This document shows positions 44,109-52,198 of a stretch of 64,000 nucleotides of DNA, piece by piece; the stretch's first letter is position 1, and each line of letters begins with the position of its first letter. The DNA lies in the NCBI GenBank assembly GCA_030644725.1, contig CP130629.1, positions 675,572 to 739,571 of the forward strand, in the 5' to 3' direction. This DNA comes from Candidatus Electrothrix communis. Its GTDB lineage: Bacteria > Desulfobacterota > Desulfobulbia > Desulfobulbales > Desulfobulbaceae. The notes beneath the pieces were generated by a model, which had not been told where the DNA came from, did no database searches, and worked only from the letters and a program-made list of their open reading frames with translations. The position numbers were made by a program, and so were the translations under genes.

Positions 44109-44340
44109 GATAGCTCTCCATCTCAATGAAAAGTGAAAAAGAAAAAGGCCTTGTGTGGAATTGTGTATACCGAGCCACTATGGAGTGGCACTTTCGTTGC
44201 AACTTATCATGCAAAAAAAGATAAACTCTATTATAATCTTTATCAATATATTCTGTAGACAATTTCTCTTGTCTGCATGATCGTTCTCTCTCTACATGTT
44301 GAACTCGTAATGAACCCATGTTCTAGAAAACTGTTTCCTT
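43968..44340. other. Region between the interrupted gene and waaA
   Basis: 373 bases. The left 140 bases carry the possible minus-strand remnant. The right part is AT-rich and holds the sigma-54 promoter at 44186 and an inverted repeat GCCACT-ATGG-AGTGGC (44174-44189) that overlaps its -24 box. Confidence 0.5.
44186..44201 (+). promoter_or_regulatory. Near-perfect sigma-54 promoter upstream of waaA-comEC
   Basis: TGGCACTTTCGTTGCA matches the sigma-54 consensus TGGCACG-N4-TTGCW at every position except the seventh. GG (44187-44188) and GC (44199-44200) have correct spacing. The predicted transcript starts near 44212, about 145 bases before waaA. An inverted repeat (44174-44189) overlaps the -24 element. 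Confidence 0.65.
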
Positions 44341-44355
44341 TTGTCAGCCTTTCCC

Positions 44356-45666
44356 ATGCTCTTTGTCTATAATTTGCTAATTTGCGTTCTCGGAGTAATT
44401 CTCCTGCCCGTGCTGCTTGTCGTTCTGAGCCGGGCAAAATATCGCGGTCGCACCCTGGAGCGCCTGGGGCTACCCCTCGGAAAAGGACAGCACGCCTTTG
44501 CCGAGGCCGTCAAAGGCACGGCGAACAGGCCGGTCATCTGGATACACGCCCTTTCTGTCGGCGAGGTAACCTCGGCTGTGCCCCTTGTTAAAGCCCTGCG
44601 GGCAGATATGGCGGACACCGTCATTGTTCTGACGGTTGCCACGTCCAGCGGCAAAAAAATTGCCGAAACTCTGCTTCAGCCCTATGTACAACGTATCCTG
44701 TCCAGCCCCTTTGATCTCCGTTTTGCTGTCCGACGTTATATAACAGCATTCCAGCCGGATATATTTATTCAGGTGGAGACGGATTTTTGGCCAAACTGGC
44801 TTTCCCTGTTACAGAAGCAAGGCGTCCCGACCATGCTGGTCAATGGTCGGATTTCTGAGAAATCCTTTGCCGCCTACAGACGTTTCGCCTTCTTTTTTCA
44901 GCCCATGTTTTGTTCGTTCGACCTCCTGTCCATGCAGACAGAAGAAGATTGCCGAAAGATAACTATGCTCGGTGTGCCTGCTGACAAGGTCATTGCTTTG
45001 GGAAATCTGAAATATGATATGGAACGTCCCGCTGAAACGGAAAAAAAATTCGTTCTTTCTCAATTGGCAGAGCAAGGAAGGTTCATTTGGGTCTGCGGTT
45101 CAACCCATCCCGGCGAGGAAAAATATATATTTTCAGCAGTTGCCCAACTGCTTGCAAGACAGGATCAGCAGAAGATTGCAGATCAGCTCTTTCTTGTTTT
45201 GGCACCCCGTGACATCAACCGCGGACAGGAGCTTGTTGACTTGGCTGGCAGCTTTGGTCTGGAAGCAGGAAGGCGCAGTTGTGGAGAGCAGAAGGGTCGG
45301 GTGCTTGTCCTGGACACCTTGGGCGAGTTGGCCCACTGTTACAGTCAAGCAGAACTTGCCTTTGTCGGCGGCAGCCTTGTCCGTCAGGGCGGGCATAATC
45401 CCATTGAACCGGCCATCCACGGAGTGCCGGTGCTGTTCGGGCCGCATATGGAAGATTTTTCCGAGATTGCCTGTGAACTGCTTGACTGTGAAGGAGGAAA
45501 AATGGTCACAGTGAGTTCTCTCACCGAAACGCTCACATATCTTCTCACTAACCAAGAGGCCCGAGCTACAATGGGACAGGCCGCGCAAGGGCTGGTGAAA
45601 CGTCATCGCGGTGGAGTCCAGCGACATGTACAGGCCATACAAGGTCTACTGGGTTTGCAGCATTAA
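44356..45666 (+). CDS. waaA: 3-deoxy-D-manno-octulosonic acid (Kdo) transferase
   Basis: Adds Kdo to lipid A precursors on the inner face of the cytoplasmic membrane, an early step of lipopolysaccharide synthesis. 436 residues from ATG 44356. N-terminal membrane anchor (LFVYNLLICVLGVILLPVLL), then the Kdo-transferase N domain (WIHALSVGEVTSAVPLVKAL; FIQVETDFWPNWLSLL) and a GT-B C-terminal domain with GGSLVRQGGHNPIEPA. The frame begins at TTG 44341; no ribosome-binding site decides between TTG and ATG. The stop is 3 bases before the comEC start, so the genes are co-transcribed. Confidence 0.93.
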   Translation: MLFVYNLLICVLGVILLPVLLVVLSRAKYRGRTLERLGLPLGKGQHAFAEAVKGTANRPVIWIHALSVGEVTSAVPLVKALRADMADTVIVLTVATSSGKKIAETLLQPYVQRILSSPFDLRFAVRRYITAFQPDIFIQVETDFWPNWLSLLQKQGVPTMLVNGRISEKSFAAYRRFAFFFQPMFCSFDLLSMQTEEDCRKITMLGVPADKVIALGNLKYDMERPAETEKKFVLSQLAEQGRFIWVCGSTHPGEEKYIFSAVAQLLARQDQQKIADQLFLVLAPRDINRGQELVDLAGSFGLEAGRRSCGEQKGRVLVLDTLGELAHCYSQAELAFVGGSLVRQGGHNPIEPAIHGVPVLFGPHMEDFSEIACELLDCEGGKMVTVSSLTETLTYLLTNQEARATMGQAAQGLVKRHRGGVQRHVQAIQGLLGLQH

Positions 45667-45669
45667 GCC

Positions 45670-48381
45670 ATGCAGGGCAATGACGGTTCAGCACGGTCCG
45701 TTCATCTGCCTGCTCTCCTTGTGGCACCTTTTTGTCAATGCCTGCGCTGGAGTGACCGGAATATTTTTCTCCTGGTCAGCTTGTCCTTTCTTCTCGGTAT
45801 TATCTTCGCTTATTCCCACTCCTTTGTTTTTGCCGATTTTCTTACCGAACCCCTGCTTATAGGCGCTGTGCTTGTTTTGGCTGGCAGTGCTGTTTTTTTG
45901 TATCTGAAGAGAAAAACGAGCCCCCTGCTTTCTCTGCTGCTCATCTTGCCACTCTTTTTTCTCCTTGGCAATCTTGCCCTGCTGCATCAGGCCAAACAAT
46001 CGCAGACTCCTCAATCGCAAAATAGCGGCCATATTGCGACCTTACTTCGGGAAAGCCACCAAGTCACTAACCAGGTCACCTTAGTGAGCGTCTTGGATAC
46101 GATGGTTGAGGAAAGCGTGTTCCAGCGGGACGGGCAGGAAGTCATTGTTTCCCGATTTGAGATCCAAGCTCAGGATGTCCTCCTGCACAACAACTTGCAT
46201 AATAATCGGACAAGCTGGCAGCCGGTGTACGGGCGGGTTCGCTTGTCCATGCAGGGAAGGGCGGATGCCCTGCAACCGGGCATGACCCTGATGACCCCGG
46301 CCAAGGTCGGACCGATAGTCAATTTTAAAACACCGGGCGTTTTTGATTATCAGGGGTTTCTTGCGGCCAAGGATATTTTTATCAGCGGCTGGGTGATCGG
46401 AGAGCGAGTGACGGTTCTCAAAGAGCTGGAGAACTCAGGTATCAGAAAGATAACCCGTTCCCTGTATTTTTTGTCGGAAAAGGTACGGCAACGGGTGAAC
46501 CGGTTTCTCAGGAATAACCTGCCCGACCCGATATCCGGAACCTATCAGGCCCTTCTTGTCGGCAGCAGAGCAGGGGTGCCGGAGGAGATCCAGGAGCATT
46601 TCAAGGCCACCGGCACCATGCATTTGCTCGCCATATCTGGTCTGCATATGGGCCTGCTTGCCCTCATGGTCGGGGCAATCATCAGTCGGCTGCTGAAACG
46701 CTCTGAGCAGCTGTTACTCCGTACCCATGTGCCGACGCTGACCCTGCTCGCCACTTTGCCTATCCTGTTCGGGTACAGCTTTGTTGCCGGGATGAACACC
46801 CCGGTTGTACGAGCGTTGATCATGACCTTCATCCTCTTTGCCGCGCTTATTCTGCGTAGGCAGCATTCCTTGTTCCACTTGTTGGCTGCTGCCGCCCTGA
46901 TCGTCCTGGCTTGTAACCCGCTGGTCTTGTTTACCGCCTCTTTTCAGTTTTCCTTCAGTGCGGTTGCGGCCCTGATCCTCTTTCTTCCGGCCATATTGAA
47001 CAGACTGCTCTCATCCTCTGGCCTTGCATCGGAGCAAAAGGAGAGGCGAGTTGGGCTAGCCTGGCTGTTTCGCCTGTGGCAGGGCTTTATTCTTCCGGCT
47101 TTTCTGGTTTCCCTGACAGCAACCTTGGGAACCCTGCCTTTTATGCTGGTTCATTTTCATCGCTTTTCTCTGATCGGACCGGTAATGAACCTGCTGGTGG
47201 AGCCCTTTCTCTGCTTTTGGGCTCTTCCCTGGGGCTTGGCTGCCATCCCCTGTCTCTTTATTGCTCCACAGGTGGCGGTAATTTTCTTGAAGATTGGTGG
47301 ATTGGGTATCCAGGCCGGGCATTTTTGCACAGCTCTTGGGGCCGCTCTGCCTTGGGCCTCTGTTTGGACTATCACACCCACAACGGCTGAGATTTTATGC
47401 TACGGGTTGCTGATTATGCTCTGGTTTTTCAGCTTGAACAGAGAGGATTTACGCAGAATAATGCGAGGTGTTGTACTCGTTGGAATGGTTTCTCTAGTGC
47501 TTCATTTTACTTGGGGACTTTTTTTTCCTGGGAGGTCAGGCCAGAGCAAGGTGGCCTATCTGGATGTTGGGCAGGGGACGTCCAGCTTTCTCAAAATGGC
47601 GGATGGATCACGGGTACTGATAGACGGGGGAGGGAATCGACAAAGTAGGCGCAATATGGGTGAGCAGGTCATTGCTCCGTACTTATGGCAGCAACGGGTC
47701 TGGCGATTGGATCAGGTCGTGATCACCCATCCCCATAGTGATCATTTTAACGGCATGGATTTCATATTGGCCCATTTTCGTCCAAAAAAACTCTTTATCA
47801 ATGGCGATTCTCGTATTGAAGGCAACTATCAGGAAATCATTGATCAGGCTGTCCGCCAAGGAACAGAGGTTGTGCTGCCTGAATCTGGAGACAAGATAGC
47901 GGAGTTGGCGGATATGAATCTAGAAATTTCTGGTGGGGCTGTTCAAGTGGGGGAGCAAGGGAGACTTTCAGTGAATGATGCCTCCTTGGTGCTGCGCTAT
48001 CGGCACGGGAGCAGAGCCTTTCTCTTTCCGGCAGATATTGGCAAGAAAAAGGAGGCCATACTGCTTGAGCAAGGGCATGATTTGAGCGCGGATGTCCTGC
48101 TAGCGCCTCATCACGGCAGCAGCACGTCCAGCAGCCCTGCCTTTATCGACGCTGTCGACCCTGCTTTGATTATTGTCTCCGCAGGTAAGTACGGGAAAAA
48201 ATACTATCCAACTCCGGCAAACTTGGCTGCTTGGACAGAGCAGGGAATTCCGGTGGTTGTGACCAGGGATCAGGGGACGATCAGCTGCGCAACAGATGGG
48301 GAAGAGTTACGCTGTTTTAACTTTAAAGGCAGGGCTGTTTATGCGACAGCAAAAGGTTTTGCCGTCGATACCGCCAAGTAG
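45670..48381 (+). CDS. comEC: ComEC/Rec2 DNA-uptake channel protein
   Basis: Inner-membrane protein that passes single-stranded DNA into the cytoplasm during natural transformation. 903 residues, a full-length three-part protein: N-terminal DUF4131/OB part with membrane helices (about 30-100), the Competence domain with many membrane helices (about 290-620, beginning HLLAISGLHMGLLALM), and a C-terminal metallo-beta-lactamase-like domain with VAYLDVGQGTSS, THPHSDHFNGMD and APHHGSSTSS. It directly follows waaA and lies behind the sigma-54 promoter. The window also holds minor pilins and the start of comM, supporting a transformation system. Confidence 0.95.
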   Translation: MQGNDGSARSVHLPALLVAPFCQCLRWSDRNIFLLVSLSFLLGIIFAYSHSFVFADFLTEPLLIGAVLVLAGSAVFLYLKRKTSPLLSLLLILPLFFLLGNLALLHQAKQSQTPQSQNSGHIATLLRESHQVTNQVTLVSVLDTMVEESVFQRDGQEVIVSRFEIQAQDVLLHNNLHNNRTSWQPVYGRVRLSMQGRADALQPGMTLMTPAKVGPIVNFKTPGVFDYQGFLAAKDIFISGWVIGERVTVLKELENSGIRKITRSLYFLSEKVRQRVNRFLRNNLPDPISGTYQALLVGSRAGVPEEIQEHFKATGTMHLLAISGLHMGLLALMVGAIISRLLKRSEQLLLRTHVPTLTLLATLPILFGYSFVAGMNTPVVRALIMTFILFAALILRRQHSLFHLLAAAALIVLACNPLVLFTASFQFSFSAVAALILFLPAILNRLLSSSGLASEQKERRVGLAWLFRLWQGFILPAFLVSLTATLGTLPFMLVHFHRFSLIGPVMNLLVEPFLCFWALPWGLAAIPCLFIAPQVAVIFLKIGGLGIQAGHFCTALGAALPWASVWTITPTTAEILCYGLLIMLWFFSLNREDLRRIMRGVVLVGMVSLVLHFTWGLFFPGRSGQSKVAYLDVGQGTSSFLKMADGSRVLIDGGGNRQSRRNMGEQVIAPYLWQQRVWRLDQVVITHPHSDHFNGMDFILAHFRPKKLFINGDSRIEGNYQEIIDQAVRQGTEVVLPESGDKIAELADMNLEISGGAVQVGEQGRLSVNDASLVLRYRHGSRAFLFPADIGKKKEAILLEQGHDLSADVLLAPHHGSSTSSSPAFIDAVDPALIIVSAGKYGKKYYPTPANLAAWTEQGIPVVVTRDQGTISCATDGEELRCFNFKGRAVYATAKGFAVDTAK

Positions 48382-48669
48382 AAAGGTTGACGTTCCGGCA
48401 AAGCGTGTGAGTTCAACTCGGATTTGAGAATCTGAGCGCCTCTCGTATTTCACCTTGCTCTGATCCCGATTGTCCCTCCTATTGTCCCTGATGTTGACGG
48501 CGTTGGGTTATGTTGGGTTGCAGCTTCGAATGCCAAGGCAGGTAAACAACAAAACAAGGAGGGAGCTGCAAAAAGTGGAAAAAATAAATCCTATTCTCTT
48601 TGTGTCATATACCGGGCGGGAATTTTTTATCCATCACCTAATGAAAGGGATAACTATTCATGATAAGGC

Positions 48670-48699
48670 TTGACAGGTAATACTTTGTGGTGGTATTAA
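48670..48699 (+). promoter_or_regulatory. Candidate promoter inside the comEC downstream region
   Basis: Perfect TTGACA (48670-48675), 18-base spacer, TATTAA (48694-48699). An inverted repeat CAGGTAATA/TATTAATACCTG overlaps the same bases and could be an operator. Confidence 0.35.
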
Positions 48700-48705
48700 T
48701 ACCTG

Positions 48706-48775
48706 CTCAAGGTAGTTGAAAGAGGGCACCTGGAATATAATCGGTCTTGTATGCTACGCAACCCGCCCTCTTTTA
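48706..48775 (+). ncRNA. Possible small RNA of about 70 bases
   Basis: Starts at the position predicted by the promoter at 48670 and ends at a 9-bp stem (AAAGAGGGC 48719-48727 with GCCCTCTTT 48765-48773) followed by T residues. The 37-base loop is long for a terminator. No family is recognised. This is inference from promoter-terminator spacing only. Confidence 0.22.
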
Positions 48776-48828
48776 ATTACCTTTTTTTATTCTTCTTGGA
48801 GCCATCACTTCACGGCAGTAAAGAAGGC

Positions 48829-48866
48829 AAAAGAAAACCGGGTCACGCGCTCAGCACGAACCCGGT
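48829..48866 (-). terminator. Terminator of the two-CW gene (minus strand)
   Basis: ACCGGGT/ACCCGGT stem (48837-48843 with 48860-48866). On the minus strand it is followed by TTTTCTTTT. It lies 44 bases beyond the stop codon. Confidence 0.7.
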
Positions 48867-48909
48867 AGGTAGCTGCCAGATCACTCTGGATGCTTTCACT
48901 TCATGAATG

Positions 48910-49194
48910 CTAGACCAGGACAAGCAATTCTTTGGAGTCTTTGGCAAAGGTGTAGAAGTTACACGTGCTGCATACTGATATTTTCTCTTCAAAATTTTTC
49001 AGATCCTCCGTTCCGCAGGAAAAAAATCCAGAAAAAATCCAGCAGCAGCGTCCGCCATTTTTCCCACCGTGGATGCCGTCCACTTCATGTTCTATAGCCA
49101 CAGGGCATATCCCTAGCCCAGATACGTTTATTCCGCCCGGTTCTCTACCGCATTCTTTGAATTCCCAACAATTTATCGCGCTCTCATTCATCAT
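48910..49194 (-). CDS. Small Cys-rich protein, two-CW-domain-like
   Basis: 94 residues from the ATG at 49194 (an ATG follows in the next codon). It has nine Cys arranged as NCWEFKECGREPGG, then a CP in LGICPVA, CCWIF, SCGTE and CSTCNFY near the end. This spacing, with the INCWEFKECGREPGG start and NGGRCCW in the middle, is what I know from two-CW-domain proteins, which often stand alone or are attached to signalling proteins. It probably binds a metal or Fe-S group; that is inference. GAGG lies before the start. The open frame extends further upstream to 49272 without support. Confidence 0.72.
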   Translation of the reverse strand: MMNESAINCWEFKECGREPGGINVSGLGICPVAIEHEVDGIHGGKNGGRCCWIFSGFFSCGTEDLKNFEEKISVCSTCNFYTFAKDSKELLVLV

Positions 49195-49783
49195 TCCAAC
49201 CTCAACAATCAATACGATCTGCTTGAAAAAATTCTCACTTTTACCGCTGGATTCGGCACCGGAAAAGGGCACGAATAGAGCTAACGGTATCTTTTTTATT
49301 CAGGATAAAAAACAGAGTAGAAATGAAAATTGCTTTTATTCTCAATAAGCATTAATTATGCCATTGTTGGTAATATACATTTATTTCATATTGTTATTTT
49401 TGTATCTCGTCGCAATAAAAACAAATTGCTGTCAGTATATTTATCATGATGCTGTTTGTCGTTCTCATGAACCCCTAACAAGACCTGGGTAGCTGTTACC
49501 CATTTGCTACGAATAATTCGATACAAATCTGCCATTTTTTACCCAGCAGAGGATGATAGCCTCTTACGTGGTCAACCAAGAGGCGTCCATCTGTTCGCCC
49601 CTGGATTCATACAGATGTTGCAGCCATCTAGAGCGCAGTCTTGCAATCTCCCTTCCTGATATGAATAATATCAGATAATATGCTTCGAACACAGCCGGTT
49701 ACTGTTGACTTTTTTGCCCAGTCATGTTCAAACAAACTTTTCTTGGCAATACTTTTTCCTTCACTACATGATGAATATTCGCA
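49195..49783. other. Long intergenic region, no gene seen
   Basis: 589 AT-rich bases between the two-CW gene and the membrane/GAF-like gene. I see no protein gene. A small inverted repeat TGATAT/ATATCA lies at 49657-49673. No convincing promoter could be assigned to either flanking gene. The sequence may be decayed DNA. Confidence 0.4.
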
Positions 49784-50908
49784 ATGGCAAAGATGAGTAA
49801 ATTTCTCGTTCTCTATCTTGTTCAGACAGCCTGTCTTTGGATCGGTCTGGAAGTATCCACCTATCTCCAGGGGGATGCCCTGAAAGTTTTTCTTCAGGAT
49901 TATTGGCTCTTTTTTTATGCCTTTCCCCTGCTGACAACTATGCTCATCTTTAAAGACATTAAGGATGCGCCCTTATCCGCCCTTGTTCGCGGGCCTGAGC
50001 AGCAATGTCTTGCAGCATATGCTGAAGGGCAATCCGCCTGGCGATATAATCAATTTTCCTTTTTTTTCCGCAGGCGTTGGGCGCTCTATCTGCTCATCTC
50101 GGTCATACTTATTTTTCTCAGCCTGCATGCTCTCTTTTTCCCTGCCCTTTCTTCTGCGATTAAAAACGCTGTTATTCTCGTCTTATCCTTCTCGTTTTTT
50201 GGCGTGAATTTTTTCACCCTACGTAAGCGCACGCACCGCTCTCTCAATATGCTGGCAAGCCTGCATCAACTTGCCCATCAGGTGCGCAACGAGCATTCTC
50301 AATTATTGAAAAAGCTTGCCGGTAAAGATAAAGCCTCGCCAGAAGACAGCCTCAGGCACCTCTCTGGCGCACTGGAATTGACCAAGGAGTTCTTGGGGGT
50401 AATTACCGGTGAAAAAAATATTGAGTTGGCTATCCGCATCGCTCTTCCGCACCAGGAGGAACAGGGCAATATCATCTACCAAACCCTTGCCCGGACTCAA
50501 GGCTTACAGGAGAGTACTTGGTTTGCTGCGTCGATTCCTGCCAATGAGGGGATTCCTCGTTATTTGATTGAAGAGCGTGATGCCTGTAATATCTTGATCT
50601 ACAGAGATATTAAAAAAGCCATGCAAGAAAAGGTCTTTACTGAGGCAGAGGATGAGTCGGTTCAGGCACTGAAATCTTTGGCCATTGCCCCATTAAAGGC
50701 TTGGGATGGCAAGAAGAAAAGTATGGTCGGAATGGTGTACTTGGTCTCAGGACGGAAAAAGACCTTTAGGGAGGAGCATATTGACGGGATTCGTTTTATC
50801 GCTGATATCCTCAGTGATGCTGTTGCCTCTTCCATAACTGTGAATCATATGCTTATCATGAAGGGGAATAAAAATGCACGACGTAGACAACTTCTCGAAA
50901 AATATTGA
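49784..50908 (+). CDS. Membrane protein with GAF-like cytoplasmic domain
   Basis: 374 residues, family not recognised. N-terminal half: hydrophobic segments near 5-24, 38-55, 98-118 and 123-145, so probably four membrane helices. C-terminal half: a helical linker (LNMLASLHQLAHQVRNEHSQ), then about residues 195-360 with the rhythm of a GAF domain (SLAIAPLKAWDGKKKSMVGMVYL and FREEHIDGIRFIADILSDAVA resemble GAF strands and the final helix). It has no kinase, cyclase or HTH output domain. A 57-residue protein gene overlaps its 3' end by 35 bases, and a protease and flotillin follow, so it may sense a signal for that cluster. Confidence 0.7.
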   Translation: MAKMSKFLVLYLVQTACLWIGLEVSTYLQGDALKVFLQDYWLFFYAFPLLTTMLIFKDIKDAPLSALVRGPEQQCLAAYAEGQSAWRYNQFSFFFRRRWALYLLISVILIFLSLHALFFPALSSAIKNAVILVLSFSFFGVNFFTLRKRTHRSLNMLASLHQLAHQVRNEHSQLLKKLAGKDKASPEDSLRHLSGALELTKEFLGVITGEKNIELAIRIALPHQEEQGNIIYQTLARTQGLQESTWFAASIPANEGIPRYLIEERDACNILIYRDIKKAMQEKVFTEAEDESVQALKSLAIAPLKAWDGKKKSMVGMVYLVSGRKKTFREEHIDGIRFIADILSDAVASSITVNHMLIMKGNKNARRRQLLEKY

Positions 50909-51047
50909 TTATTTCCGTGATAAAATGGAAGAGCGCGAAGATTATACGAGTATGCATCTGCCGAGAATTTTTGCGAATAAAGCAGATGATCTGTTTGGAA
51001 GCCTTTTATTTCCCTCTAGGAGGGAAGATGAGGATGATTTAGAATAA
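50874..51047 (+). CDS. Small acidic 57-residue protein
   Basis: ATG 50874 has AAGGGG 7 bases before it and overlaps the end of the preceding gene by 35 bases in another frame. The product begins MHDVDNFSKNIDYFRDKMEE and ends in an acidic tail (REDEDDLE). It contains a short HLPRIFANKADDLFGSLLFP stretch that could be an interaction helix. Composition is charged and soluble. The overlap and the good ribosome-binding site support translation, and it may be a partner or regulator of the membrane protein. No family recognised. Confidence 0.55.
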   Translation: MHDVDNFSKNIDYFRDKMEEREDYTSMHLPRIFANKADDLFGSLLFPSRREDEDDLE

Positions 51048-51145
51048 ATTGGATTGAAGAGAATGAGGTTCGTCCTTATTGAAGGAACAATTTTTCGAAG
51101 AATAATTGAGAAGGAAAAAACAAAGATCGAAAGAATTCCGTAACG

Positions 51146-52147
51146 ATGAGTGGTTCGGCAAAAAAACTACCTTTTTCCGATATCGGCAAATATATACAAT
51201 TGCTCGGCCTGTTGCTTGCCCTTGGTGTGGTCGGTTCTTCTTATATGAAGAAAGAGGGGGGAGACGCACATTCCGCTGCTCAATCCTCCGGGGACAGCAA
51301 AAACAGTCCCGCAGGCAGTTCAAGGCCGGAGAGATTGATTGCAGCTTTAGAGAGAAAAAGCACCGTATCTCTTGCTGAGCAGATCCGCCCGGCAATCGTT
51401 TCTGTAAAAACATCCTGGGGAAGTGGCTCGGGATTTTTTATCAGGAAAAATTTTATTATTACCTGTAAGCATGTGGTTGAGCATGATCTGGAAAAACTGG
51501 CGGCATTGCGGAAGCAGGTCCGTCGCAACAGGCAGCTCCTGGGTCTTGAAGAAGAAAAATTGAGCAGCTATCGAGCACGCCTTAATCAAATGGGCACGAG
51601 CAGCTCGAAAAATGAGCTGAAGATTTTGATGAATGAGCGGGAAAAACATTTTGCTGATTTCAGGTTCCGGCAGGAGAAAGACGAGCTGGATTTGGCTGAG
51701 CAGAAAAAAGCATTGGAACATCCGGCGATAAAAATTGTTTTGGCTGACGGTTCCGAGCAGAGCGGATCCTTGGTGCGCATGAGTCAAGATTATGATCTCG
51801 CCCTGTTGACCCTTGCTTCGGTTCAGAACAGCCCTGTTCTTGACCCTTCTCCCTCTGGCGCTTTCCTGAGATTGGGTGACCCTGTATTTGTTTCCGGCAG
51901 TTCTCCTGACCCAGAAAAGAGGGTGACAACTGGTATTTTTTCTGGGTATCGGCGCATCGGGATGCAAAATCAGATGTTTCTGCAGATTGATACGGAAGTT
52001 CTTTTGGATAAAAGCGGTGGACCTGTTTTAGATGCAGCCGGGTATGTACGAGGTATTGTAACTCGGGCAGTACAAGATGGCAAGGCGATCGGTTTTGCCA
52101 TTCCCATTGAAAGAGTATTTGATGAATTTCCAGCAGTTCTTCAGTAG
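51146..52147 (+). CDS. Membrane-anchored trypsin-like serine protease with coiled-coil insert
   Basis: 333 residues of HtrA/DegP-like fold without a PDZ domain. One membrane helix (about 16-33), then a short spacer, then the protease. The catalytic triad can be read: His109 in TCKHVVEH, Asp217 in SQDYDLALL, Ser290 in DKSGGPVLD (the usual GNSGGP is DKSGGP). Between His and Asp lies a charged helical insertion of about 80 residues (about 113-193) that looks like a coiled coil and is unusual. It lies 98 bases after the small acidic gene and 51 bases before the flotillin gene, all on the same strand. The start is ATG 51146, with a weak ribosome-binding site. Confidence 0.85.
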   Translation: MSGSAKKLPFSDIGKYIQLLGLLLALGVVGSSYMKKEGGDAHSAAQSSGDSKNSPAGSSRPERLIAALERKSTVSLAEQIRPAIVSVKTSWGSGSGFFIRKNFIITCKHVVEHDLEKLAALRKQVRRNRQLLGLEEEKLSSYRARLNQMGTSSSKNELKILMNEREKHFADFRFRQEKDELDLAEQKKALEHPAIKIVLADGSEQSGSLVRMSQDYDLALLTLASVQNSPVLDPSPSGAFLRLGDPVFVSGSSPDPEKRVTTGIFSGYRRIGMQNQMFLQIDTEVLLDKSGGPVLDAAGYVRGIVTRAVQDGKAIGFAIPIERVFDEFPAVLQ

Positions 52148-52198
52148 CAAAAAGCACAGGAAATAATATCAGTTATCTGAACCGGGAGAGATAAGACT

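Larger units (their letters stand above)
48382..48909. other. Sparse region after comEC
   Basis: About 530 bases without a convincing protein gene; a 67-codon frame at 48470 starts with TTG and has no ribosome-binding site. It contains an inverted repeat (48674-48705, CAGGTA..TACCTG), a promoter-like pair at 48670, a hairpin with T run at 48719, and the terminator of the minus-strand gene at 48829. Confidence 0.5.

Noticed and set aside
48470-48673. 67-codon frame after comEC
   Set aside because: TTG start without a ribosome-binding site; the second half is not protein-like.
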